Part shown: positions 38,001-47,000 of the stretch, piece after piece
Numbering within the stretch: position 1 is the stretch's first letter
Layout of the letters: each line of letters begins with the position of its first letter
Source of the DNA: Pelecanus crispus
Taxonomy: Eukaryota; Chordata; Aves; Pelecaniformes; Pelecanidae
Direction: 5' to 3'
NCBI RefSeq assembly: GCF_030463565.1
Contig: NC_134654.1
Coordinates: 19,111,702 to 19,175,701, forward strand
DNA length: 64,000 bases
Position numbers and translations under genes: made by a program
Notes under the pieces: generated by a model
The model's database searches: none
Seen by the model: only the letters and a program-made list of their open reading frames with translations
What the model was told of the DNA's origin: nothing

Positions 38001-40797
38001 AATGGTCTGAAGATAACATGAAACATGGGAAATCGCAAGGGGCAGGATTTTCTTTTGGGAAGGGGAACAGGAGATTGAAATTGAATCAGGATAAAATACA
38101 GTGAAATATATTCTTATGCCTTCTTATCTTACTTTGATCTTGTGAAAGCTATGCTAATATTGCTTTTTAACAGTGTGTGCCCAGTAGGAGAAATTGATAA
38201 CATAAAACTGTCAAGAGTAATGTGAAAAATACAAACATGTCTAAAATGTGATTAAATGTAATGACTTGTAAGGAAATTACTTTAAAAAAAGAAGAAGAAA
38301 TACACACTAAAAGTCTCTATAGCTTCAGACTTTGAAGTATTGCTATAATTCATGACATGTATTGATTCTGATGAGTTGCATCTGTTATGTTCCAGGATTG
38401 CACAGAGTAGTGAATCTTTAAGCTACTGAATGTGACCAAAAATACTTATTTGCTATGACTTGTGATGTATGTATGATCAACCAAACCTGTCTACTGTAAA
38501 AAGAAATATTTACCAATACATTAGACCCTAAAACTAAGTCAGGGTTTCTGCCCCTTAGCTGATGTGTAGTCTACACAGAGAGGTGGGGCTTGGTTTCACA
38601 GGATGATGAGGTTCTGCTCCATTGAGAATTTGCTCAGCATCTTACAAGATTATTTCAGAATTGGAGAATTTACAGATAGTATTATCTGTGTTATGCCTCT
38701 GTTAAACTTAGAATTTTAATTTTTTTTTAATACAGGGAGTAATACTAGTGTATGATATTACAAATCGTTGGTCATTTGATGGAATTGATCGATGGATAAA
38801 AGAAATAGATGAGGTAAGGATACTGCTGTGATTCAGTTTGTTGGCAACCAAGCACCACACAGCCACTCACTCACCCTCCCCCCACCCCCGCCCCCGCTGG
38901 GATCGGGGAGAGAATTGGAAGGCCAAAAGTAAGAAAACTTGTGGGTTAAGATAAGAACAGTTTAATAATTGAAATAAAATTATAACAGTAATAAAAATTC
39001 TAATGAAAAGGAGAACAACAAGAGAGGGAGAAACAAAACCCAGGGAAAAAAACAAGTGATGCAAACTGCTCACCACCCACTGACCAATGCCCAGCCTGTC
39101 CCCAAGCAGCGATCACTGCTCCCCGGCCAACCCCCCCCCAGCTTATATACTGAGCATGATGCCATATGGTATGGAATAGCCCTTTGGGCAGTTTGGATCA
39201 ACTATCCTGGCTGTGCCCCCTCCCAGTTTCTTGTGCACCTGGCAGAGCATGGGAAGCTGCAAAGTCCTTGACTAGCATGAGCAGTACTCAGCAACAACTA
39301 AAACATCAGTGTGTTATCGACGTTCTTCTCCTACTAAATCCAAAACACAGCACTATGCCAGCTACTCTGAAGAAAACTCACTCTATCCCAGCTGAAACCA
39401 GGACAGGTACAATCCCAGAGTGTCACTAGTCTGTAACAGATGACTAAGACCAACTGCTTATGATATTTTTTACTGTTTTTACTGGCATTTGCAGACAGTT
39501 ATCCAAGATGCTAAGCTTAAAATTTTCTTTCTATGTTTATAATTCTAGAAAGCTGGAAACGTATCAGCTGAAGTGTCTGATTTCTTTAAAGGTGTTGATG
39601 GAAAGCATATGGAGGGCAAAGATTTCATATTGTAGTCCCACTCTTGCTATAGATTTGCCACATCCTCTATGCAAGCCTGTCTTCTCTGAGGAAGGGATGT
39701 TTTTAGATCAGAGAATCACAGCATAATTTAAGCCGGAAGGGACCTCTAGAGATCATCTGGTCCAACCTGCCACTTAGTCTTCAAATCTTGAAAAAGCTTT
39801 TGTTTGTTGTAATTGAGGGAAGGGGGAAATGGAAGCCAAACTATTAATTTTGTATTGCTTCTCTTTGCTCAGCATGCTCCTGGTGTACCAAAAATCCTAG
39901 TTGGAAATCGCCTTCACTTAGCCTTCAAGCGCCAAGTGTCTACTGAACAAGCACAAGCCTATGCTGAAAGGCTGGGCATGACTTTTTTTGAAGTCAGTCC
40001 ACTTTGTAATTTTAATATTACAGAGTCCTTTACTGAGCTAGCAAGAATAGTATTGATGAGACATGGAATGGACAGGCTCTGGAGGCCAAACAAGGGTAAG
40101 TGACGTACACAGGTAATGTGTAAATTTAGTCCTGGTAAGGTTTATGGTTCATTAATGTCATTAATATAAAATAATTTTCAGAAACTTTAACCCTGATACA
40201 AAAAGATCAAAAAATAATCATGAATCCTGTATAATTTGCTTTCTAAACAGAAAAATACATATCTGTAGGCATAACTTGTTCTGCTTTTGTAGGGAATAAC
40301 ATATCTTTCCTAGAACTCACATGCTCAGTCATCGAAGCATTAAGACATACATAGGAAACTGAAGCAGCAGATATTTTGGATAATGTATATGTGGGAAAGG
40401 GTGTGGGAGGAGAAATGAGAATTCATCCTGGAAGTACAGAGTGCATGCAGAGTGCTGGGTATGCTACTACCATGTGGCTGACAAAAGCGTGCTATTATAA
40501 TGCAAGTTTTATGTCTGTTTTTAAGTACTGAGTCTGCAAGACCTTTGTTGCCGTGCTATAGTTTCCTGTACCCCTGTGCATCTTGTTGACAAGCTCCCTC
40601 TCCCCGTTGCCTTAAGAAGCCATCTCAAATCTTTCTCCATGGCAAATGGCCTTAATGCCAGGATGATGCATGGACGCTCATACTCCCTCACATCCAGCAA
40701 CATCAATAAAAGGAACAGCTTAAAGAAAGCTAAAATTTTCCGTCCACCGCAGAGCCCACCAAAAAACTGCACAAGAAACAGCTGTAAAATTTCTTAA
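14819..40797 (+). CDS. RAB40B: RAB40B, Rab-like GTPase with SOCS box, six coding exons
   Basis: Rab40 proteins are membrane-anchored small GTPases that also act as substrate receptors of Cullin-5/Elongin-BC ubiquitin ligases. RAB40B is linked to exocytic transport and cell migration. Joining 14819-14960, 35810-35870, 37822-37882, 38736-38813, 39873-40095 and 40526-40797 gives 278 aa, the human length. The GTPase domain spans about residues 12-180: P-loop GDSDVGKGE (21-29, Gly where most Rabs have Ser/Thr), WDTSGQG (68-74) and GNRLHL (125-130). The SOCS box follows, with BC box SLQDLCC (191-197) and Cul5-box LPLP (212-215). The C-terminal CKIS (275-278) is a prenylation signal. Neighbours and the [12 protein letters not shown] tail favour RAB40B over RAB40C. 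All splice sites are GT-AG and the frame is intact. Introns 2, 3 and 5 show nothing notable apart from simple repeats. Confidence 0.97.
18555..18615 (+). repeat. Possible tRNA-derived SINE head
   Basis: TTGCTAAGTGGTTAGAACAC at 18559-18578 resembles a pol III A box followed by the usual tRNA D-arm sequence, as in tRNA-derived SINEs. A weak B-box-like sequence follows about 35 bp on. It is too degenerate for a functional tRNA gene. Confidence 0.35.
20046..20072. repeat. Poly(A) tract, 27 bases
   Basis: An uninterrupted A run lies in RAB40B intron 1. A short direct repeat CTTATGA occurs about 30 bp before it and immediately after it, which might be a target duplication around a very short retroposed end or might be chance. 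Confidence 0.9.
24211..24265. repeat. A-rich / (CAAA)n simple repeat
   Basis: A 14-base A run is followed by degenerate CAAA and ACCA units inside RAB40B intron 1. Confidence 0.85.
25205..25545 (+). repeat. CR1 LINE 3' end
   Basis: The sequence carries the familiar last part of CR1: 'gagagaccttgcggggaata', 'cagagacaactggtctaag', 'gaaacaagagaggttcagaa', 'ggaaaaacttttttactctc', 'aagctgtggaacagagg', then 'gagcaggagcttgatctaga' and 'tgaccttctgag'. It is 5'-truncated and diverged. Orientation is plus, the same as RAB40B. Confidence 0.85.
25671..25720. repeat. T/G-rich simple repeat
   Basis: Degenerate GTTT and GGTT units with T-runs lie 130 bp beyond the CR1 fragment. Similar stretches recur at about 36793-36826 and 48530-48605. 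Confidence 0.8.
30209..30233. repeat. (ATT)n microsatellite
   Basis: About eight ATT units with one extra T lie in RAB40B intron 1. Confidence 0.85.
35810..35870 (+). CDS. RAB40B: RAB40B coding exon 2
   Basis: The acceptor TCCCCACAG precedes the rest of the glycine codon and [19 protein letters not shown], the switch I and inter-switch region. The donor is GTAAGT. Length is 61 nt. Confidence 0.95.
37312..37334. repeat. T-run plus (TG)n microsatellite
   Basis: Ten T bases are followed by about seven TG units within RAB40B intron 2. Confidence 0.85.
37822..37882 (+). CDS. RAB40B: RAB40B coding exon 3
   Basis: The acceptor TTTCATTTAG leads into the end of the Trp codon and [20 protein letters not shown], the switch II region. 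DTSGQG replaces the usual DTAGQE, which is characteristic of Rab40. The donor is GTAAGC. Confidence 0.95.
38736..38813 (+). CDS. RAB40B: RAB40B coding exon 4
   Basis: This 78-nt, phase-0 exon encodes [20 protein letters not shown] and then IKEIDE. The acceptor is AATACAG after a T-run and the donor is GTAAGG. A solo LTR begins 10 bp after the exon end. Confidence 0.95.
38824..39415 (-). mobile_element. Solo LTR of an avian endogenous retrovirus, minus orientation
   Basis: Read on the minus strand, the element starts TGTCCTGGTTTCAGCTGG at 39415 and ends CTGAATCACAGCA at 38824. These termini match an LTR common in bird genomes, which typically starts TGTCCTGGTTTCGGCTGG and ends in AAACCACGACA. 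Internal matches include the TATA-like TATATAAGC near 39150 and a T-rich, A/T-rich 3' part. Flanks GATAC (38819-38823) and GGTAC (39416-39420) agree at four of five bases and fit a 5-bp target duplication. No internal viral genes or second LTR are present, so it is a solo LTR left by recombination. It lies in RAB40B intron 4, antisense to the gene. Its assignment to an ERV class is uncertain. Confidence 0.88.
39704..39775 (-). repeat. CR1 LINE 3' terminal fragment
   Basis: The plus strand reads GAGAATCACAGCATAATTTA, then GCCGGAAGGGACCTCTAGAG and ATCATCTGGTCCAACCTGCC. This is the reverse complement of the CR1 3' terminus. It is short and 5'-truncated, and lies in RAB40B intron 4 about 100 bp before exon 5. 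Confidence 0.88.
39873..40095 (+). CDS. RAB40B: RAB40B coding exon 5
   Basis: The acceptor TTTGCTCAG precedes [20 protein letters not shown]. The exon continues through [16 protein letters not shown], the G5-like element, to MDRLWRPNK. It ends one base into the next codon at GTAAGT. Length is 223 nt. Confidence 0.96.
40526..40797 (+). CDS. RAB40B: RAB40B coding exon 6 (terminal)
   Basis: The acceptor TTTTTAAG precedes [15 protein letters not shown], the Elongin-BC box, then [18 protein letters not shown], the Cullin-5 box region. A basic serine-rich stretch follows, then [18 protein letters not shown]. The TAA stop is at 40795-40797. Confidence 0.97.
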
Positions 40798-41660
40798 GCT
40801 CTCTGTGGGAAAAGGAACCTGGATGGAATCCCCTCATGTGAAGCGTTGAACACAAGGACTCCTTGTTTAATGGTTGAGCACACTCTATGTACGTGTCATA
40901 GTACATAGACAAAAATAAGAAAAATGAGTCTTATTTTAGAGCTTGCTCACTACAGTAACGCTGCTTTGGAATGAATGACATGTTCAGTGCAACTGAAAGG
41001 ATGTGACATTTTGCTGTTGGATTTTCATACTGCATTTTAGTTTCTGATGTGCGTGATGCCATTATTTTTACTAGTAGATGTGTTTTCACATAGGGGATAA
41101 TTATCAGTATATTCAGTTCTTAATTCCACGAAATCTGGAAAGTGACTTACTGTGTAATTGTATAAAATCCTGTCTTTTTGCAAACTATTGAGAAATAGAA
41201 AAACGAGTCATCAGTTTGCATATTCAGGCAGAGGTTTTTAAATGCAATGTATTGTATACATTCTTAAATTCTACAAATAGCGTGACAAATTCTAGTAATA
41301 CTGCAATTGTGCACCTGGATTTTTTGTAAAGCTTCCTTGATAACTTTGAAGCACTAACTTAACTAAAAATGTATATATAATTATTATGCACATACACAAC
41401 AAGGTTTTGTCCCATTAGTGTATGTAATAGACTTGATAAAGTTTTTGGTATGTTATTTAATACTTTGGGGAATTAATTTGTGGTTTAAATACTTATTTTT
41501 CTGGAAAAAAAAAAAAAAAAGATTACATTTTATACCACTCTACAAGAAAGTTCTAGGAGGAAAATGCCAAAGACACTGTGGTGAAAGGAACATGACTTGA
41601 AGAGCTTCTTTATAAGGAAAGAATGCTATTTAAAGAATAAATAAATGTTTCTGGAAAAGA
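40798..41660 (+). other. RAB40B 3'UTR
   Basis: The AT-rich sequence after the stop codon runs to a pair of overlapping AATAAA signals at 41636-41645. It contains a 16-base A run at 41505-41520 that could prime oligo(dT) falsely. The true end is inferred from the signals. Confidence 0.65.
41636..41645 (+). terminator. RAB40B poly(A) signals (overlapping AATAAATAAA)
   Basis: Two AATAAA hexamers overlap, at 41636-41641 and 41640-41645, about 840 bp after the stop codon. They are the best candidates for the main poly(A) site. Confidence 0.65.
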
Positions 41661-43420
41661 AATCCTCTTATGCTTTCTTTAACTGGGGACGGTTGTCTGT
41701 ATCTTCCTTTCAAAGAATTTGAAGAACATCATACCTGAACTAGACACCAGGAATTTGAAGTCCTCTTAAAAGTATCATGTAATGCTTTTGATACATCTGT
41801 CTTCAGTATTGTCGACTGAAATATGGAAGAACAATACACATCAAGCCTTCCATTTGTGAAGGAATTGTGTGACTTCTCCTTTGAGGTCATGGTGTAGCTT
41901 CATGCCAGTTTCTTCTAGGTGTCTTCACTGTTGTGGGATACCATCAAGTTACATATCTATAGTATTCCTTCTGGATCAGCATAGATGTCCACAGCCTCTG
42001 TAAGCGAGTAGGGAAAATTCAGGCCAGTAAAATGCCAAAGTTATGCCAGGACCTGGACCAGTCAATGCATCGCTACTTAAAGAAAAGTGCGATCAAGAAC
42101 AAGTCTTCTCATAGTTAAAGACTAAATGGCAAAACAAAGTGCGGTGGAAGGAATTCCCATCGGATCGCTCCCACGGTGAGGAGCAGGCTCCGCCTGCTGG
42201 TCTGCCTGTGCTGAGGGAGCTGCAGGGAAACGCTGTGGTGCCAGGATGCAGCTGTTAGACTGTAGAAATTGCATCGCCACAGCTTAAGAAAATGTACGTA
42301 GCAGCCTGCAGCTACAGGAGGTTAAACCTGAATCAGAGGCACATCCGTACTTTGGGAGCAGTCTGGTTATGTTTGACTAGCGGCTGCGTGCAGGATGAAG
42401 AGCTCTCTTCCATGCACACTGCGATAGTGTTTTAAGTTTCTTCTGAATTATAACCTTATATAAATATATATAAATTTATGTATAAATATAAACCTGAAGA
42501 TTGGCCTCTTCAATCACCAGGTCATTAGTTTGTTTCCTTTCTGTATGTGATATGCAGTAAGAATGCCTAGCTGGAGAGAGCATTAATATGGATGTGTGTG
42601 TCCTCAAGGTCAGATTCCCTACTCCTCCTGCCAGCCAGTGTAAAGACAAGGTAAGAAGGAGAGGCTAGAGCAGCATTCCTCCCTTCCAGTAATGCCGGCA
42701 GCAATCCCCCAGGGAGTAAGTAAAGCCTGAGCCTGTAGTTAGAAAGAGGAAGATTTTTAAAAAACAAAGAAGGGCTTGTTATTTCATATATCAAGTCTCT
42801 TGGCTGCTGAGGAAACAATCTTGTAAAGATGCAATGTGATTATTTTTTATGTATATATATATGAGTGCAGAAAGAATAATGTACCAACTGATCACTGCCG
42901 ATAGCTCCAGGACTGTAATGAGCCATTGTAAACTGAAAAGCTGTAGAAATTTCCAAACAGAAGTCTGCACTAGAGAAGAGTAGGTTACAAATCTGAAATC
43001 CAGCGTCAAAACCATTGACATGGAAGGCACAGAGCAAGCACAAAAAAGGAAGTGAATGCATGTGAAGGATATGGAATAGCTGGCATTTGTGTGAGCACAC
43101 GCAAAGTGTGAGCTTTTAGCTAATCATAGAGCCCTGCAATGGTTCAGGTTGGAAGCAGCAGGCCATCGGCTCCATCAGCTTGCTTAAAGTGAATTCACTG
43201 TTGAATTCAGCCAGGCTGCTGGCGGCCTTGGGTCTTGAAAACTTCCACATTTTCAAGGGTTTGGGGTTTTTTTAGGTGGTGGCGGTGTTTGGATATTAGT
43301 TTTTTGGGCCTTTTTTTTTTGTCAAAATGGGGGATCCCCTATTTTAGCATATTCTAACTGTGTTTCTTCTGTTCTTACTAGTTTGATACTCAGTATGCCC
43401 TTGGTGTGAGAGCTTTCTAT
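41661..43420 (+). other. Intergenic region between RAB40B and WDR45B
   Basis: No exon is recognisable. It contains an AT-rich stretch of TATAAATA-like units at about 42455-42495 and a diverged CR1 tail near 43123-43165. Alternative longer RAB40B transcripts could extend into it, but I see no strong signal for that. Confidence 0.65.
43123..43165 (-). repeat. Diverged CR1 3' tail
   Basis: AATCATAGAGCCCTGCAATGG and then TTCAGGTTGGAAGC on the plus strand resemble the reverse complement of the CR1 end (the 'aatcatagaatggttcgggttggaag' series). Only about 40 bp are recognisable. Confidence 0.5.
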
Positions 43421-43429
43421 TAAATGGCC

Positions 43430-44028
43430 CTATTAAACAGCAGCCCTGTTCTTGCCTCGGAGAAGCCCGGGGTGCTCCCGCTGCCATGGCCCTGTGAGGT
43501 GGGGGGTCCCCGCAGGCCTGCCGGGCCCGCGCAGGGTTCGGGGGTAACGCTACGGGCCCCTTCCCCAGGAGCGGCCTCACCACCCCCGCCAGAGCCTCCC
43601 CGCGGTGCGGCCCTGGGCCCGCACGACCCTCGGGGCGTATCCTCCCCGAAGCAGCCCCCTGAGAAAACCCCTCCTCCTCAGAGACGCATCTAGCTGGAGC
43701 AGATGCTCCTCCGCCTGCCCAGCGGTAAATCCCCCGCCGCCAGGCCCCGCTCCCCTCCCGCCGAGCCAGCCGCACCCGCCGCCATTCCCCGGGCGGCCGC
43801 AGGGCCGCGGGGCGGTGCCGCTCGATTGCTCGGCGATCCTCACCCTGGCGGGTGGATGGCCTCTGCGCTCGGCGGCGCTGCCTGGCGGGGTCGGAGGCAG
43901 CCGCCGGCCTGTCCGTCGCGGCTCGGCTCGGCTCGGCTCGGCTCGGGCGGGCTCCCGCGGCGGGGCTGAGGCGGGCGGGCGTCGCCATGGTTTAAAGGGC
44001 GGCGGGCGGACGCGAACGGGCAGGAGCC
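43430..44028 (+). promoter_or_regulatory. WDR45B promoter and 5'UTR (CpG island)
   Basis: GC- and CpG-rich sequence starts at about 43430 and extends past exon 1 to about 44560. Five perfect GCTCG units lie at 43921-43945, about 85 bp upstream of the ATG. No TATA box is evident near the probable start. It is the only promoter-like region before WDR45B. Confidence 0.7.
43921..43945. repeat. (GCTCG)5 tandem repeat
   Basis: Five perfect copies of a GC-rich pentamer lie in the WDR45B promoter or 5'UTR. Confidence 0.95.
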
Positions 44029-44095
44029 ATGAACCTGCTCCCGGCTAACCCGCACGGCAACGGGCTCCTCTACGCCGGCTTCAACCAGGACCACG
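44029..44095 (+). CDS. WDR45B: WDR45B coding exon 1
   Basis: This exon encodes [20 protein letters not shown] and DH inside the CpG island. It ends one base into the next codon at donor GTGAGG. Confidence 0.95.
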
Positions 44096-47000
44096 GTGAG
44101 GTGGCGGGGCCGGGCCGTGGGGGGACTGTGGGGCGCGGCGCCGTGAGGGGAGCGGGCCCCGCCCAGGGACGGCCCGGCCCGGCCCGGAGAGAGGAGCCGC
44201 TGCCCCGGGCCCGGCCCTGGGGAGCCGGTTTGTGCCGGCAGAGGGGTGGCGGTTCGCGGTGGGGAGCCCGGCGGAGGTAACCGCCCGGAGCCGCTGAAGG
44301 GAGCGCGGCGCCCGCGCTGGGTGTGGGCCTGCCGCGGCTCCCGGCAGCGGTGAGTAACCGGCAGCCGGCGTGGGCGGCCTCCGCGGCGGGAGGGCGGGCT
44401 GCCCCGGGCCTGGGTCCCGTCCCTCGGCGGGCGGCGGGCGGGCAGGGCCCGGTGGCCCCCGCTGTGCCTCCCTGTTCGCCCCCGCTGTGGCTGACAGGAT
44501 GCCCGAGGTCTGGCCGCTGTAGCTGCTGTGGCAGGCGTAGCCCCTGCTTTAAAAAGCCGGGGAGGCTGTGTCTGCAGAGGTACGGTTTAACCGTTCTCCT
44601 GTTGTTTTAGCCCTGGTGTGCTAGTGTGTGTACCCAGCCACGTCGGAGGGAGTTGGCTGGGTGGAGTTGGGGGAGAAGAGAAGGAACAGTCGTGTTTAAT
44701 GTGCATCTGCAAGTACATCTGCCTCTCAGATGGTGGCTTGGTGCTTGCTGCAAGTTGAGCTGCTTAAAATTGGCTAGCCTCCCTCGTGTAGTTGTAGAAG
44801 TCTGCCTTAAATCCTGTGCTTAAAGGGACGTACTTTTGCAACTGCGCTACTAAAAAGGTAACTCGCAAAATGTCACTTTTGCAGTTAAGTACTTTGCATT
44901 CAAAATCAGTGGTGTAACTTCTTTCTTTTTTTTTTGCCTGATTTGTATTTTTTAAATGGTGGTTAAAACTACTAATAGTATTGGCAGACAAGTGCAGATA
45001 CATGGACTACTGAAAAGCTTCAGAACTGTATGCTTCATTTATTTCTTTTCCTTGTTAGAAAGGGGAAGGCCTTGTCTAGAAAGGGGGTGCATATGCCTCG
45101 TCTTGCTTTTGCAATATAAAAATAGCACCAGTCTTATGAGTAAGTGTCACTTTTGTGGAGTAAGGAATAGAAGGTCATTATTTTGTAACACCCTTTTGTC
45201 TTAACAAATAATAGTCTTGCCTAAGTGAGTCTCGCAACTTCTGTCATTGTAGACTGTAGTTCATATACCTGTTGCTGACGCTATTGAAGTTGCGTGTAAA
45301 CACGAATTATTCTCTTGATTCTAGTTTAACATCTCTGACATTTTGTCAATAGTATATCAAGCTGTTAATGAAGTGAGCTTCTTGGTAGCTCTCTTCGTGC
45401 TCTCCTGTTGACTTGAAAACGATAGAATAGTCTGTTTTTCAGCAACTCTGTTTGCACTTGTCTTCATCTTGCATTTGCAACAGAGATGGAAAAAGAGATT
45501 TGTAAGGATGAGCTTCATTTCGAATCTGCAGGGGTCTGTAACGAAGCGGTGATACTTGATGCTTGGCCTGTGATGGGGCTGGGTTATAAAAAGAACTGTG
45601 TAAGAAGCTAAGTTTCTCCTTTACTGCAAAATGCCTTTAGAACATCATTTTAGCATGTAAAATTTGTTCTTTGTTGCAAAGGCTTCTGTAAATTCTGTAG
45701 CAGTAAATGCAACATAAACACTTTTTTGAGTAACGTCACATCCAGAGTACGTTAAGGAATTTGTCTTGGGAGTCTGTAAGCTGAGCAGCATATTCCCAAC
45801 AGTATTCAGGTCCCAGCCTACCTAGCCTGGCCAGCCAACTGAATAACGACAACAAACTTGAACAAAAATCATGTTTGGCTTTCATTTGCAGGCTCCTGGA
45901 GCTCTTCCTGCTTAGGAATGATGACTTTTGAACTGTAGGTAGCATGCTAACTTTTTACTAGTTTAGGGCCTTTTTAAAGTGTTAAAGGATAGGTAATTCT
46001 TCGGCTGCTTAAAGAAGAGTAGATAAGAGGAAAAGCTCGCTCCTTCCTTGTTGCTTCTACCAAAAATAGAAATGTGAGTCACTTGAGTGCTGAAGCTTAG
46101 TAGTGTGAGTGTCTGCATATATTGTCACAATAACCTAATTTCTTAGCACTTTAAGCCTTGCCAATCCCATAAAAATGGGAAGATGGGAGGAATGATCTAA
46201 TAAGTCTCTCCAAGTCTTAACTTCCATGGCTGACAAGTGATAAAGCTAGTATCTGCAGTTTACCTGAAATGTGCTTCCCTTACTCTGTTTTGAGTGGTAC
46301 TATATTTTTATATTGGGTGCCTTTGCCACTTCTTGTTTTTAAATTAAAAAATAAACAAAGTAACCCCCAAAAATGGAAGGCCCATATTGGAAGGTGTTAT
46401 CAGTTGTTTTAAAACAGAATGCTCTCGCTTTAGTTTCTTAATTTCAAGCTGGTATACTCCTGATTTCAGGCGCTTTTCTAATGCTTTCAGAAGGGTATTA
46501 AAGTGCTTTACAGAAATGAATAGACAAAACATCATAATGTTTACAGTTACCATACCAGAGAGTATATGTGTAAATTGCTGGCACGTTTCTCTTTTGTCAC
46601 TGTTGTAGTCTAAAGCTAGTTTGAAAACCGAGGTGTGGACTTGTTTTGGTGTTGAAACGCTTGGCTTATTCATTTGATCTCATTCAGTGGACTGAAATGC
46701 TTAGCTATAGGACCGTATAAATGTGAGTAGGATTCTGTGCTCTCTCTTATGGCTTTAGACCAAATTTGCTGTGGCGAGGAGAAGTAATGTGCAAGGAACT
46801 GTGCCTGCCACAGTCACTTCCCTAGACTTCACTGTTGCAATTTCTGGGTCTTAGGCCCTAAAGCCTGCAGATTTCTTTATGTCATCATGCCCCCTTCAGC
46901 TTGTGGCATCTGCTAGGATGGTCATTAATTTCAACCTTAATTTTTCTTTGGTTTTAGAAAAACAAACCTACCTCACTGTGGCCTCACTGGGATTGTTGGC

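Noticed and set aside
43344-43988. 214-codon minus-strand open frame upstream of WDR45B
   Set aside because: It lies in the CpG island, is Arg/Ala/Pro-rich and has no recognisable domain, so it is most likely a GC effect.
46140-46250. Possible MIR-like sequence in WDR45B intron 1
   Set aside because: A few words resemble the MIR 3' half, but the order is not kept well enough to call.
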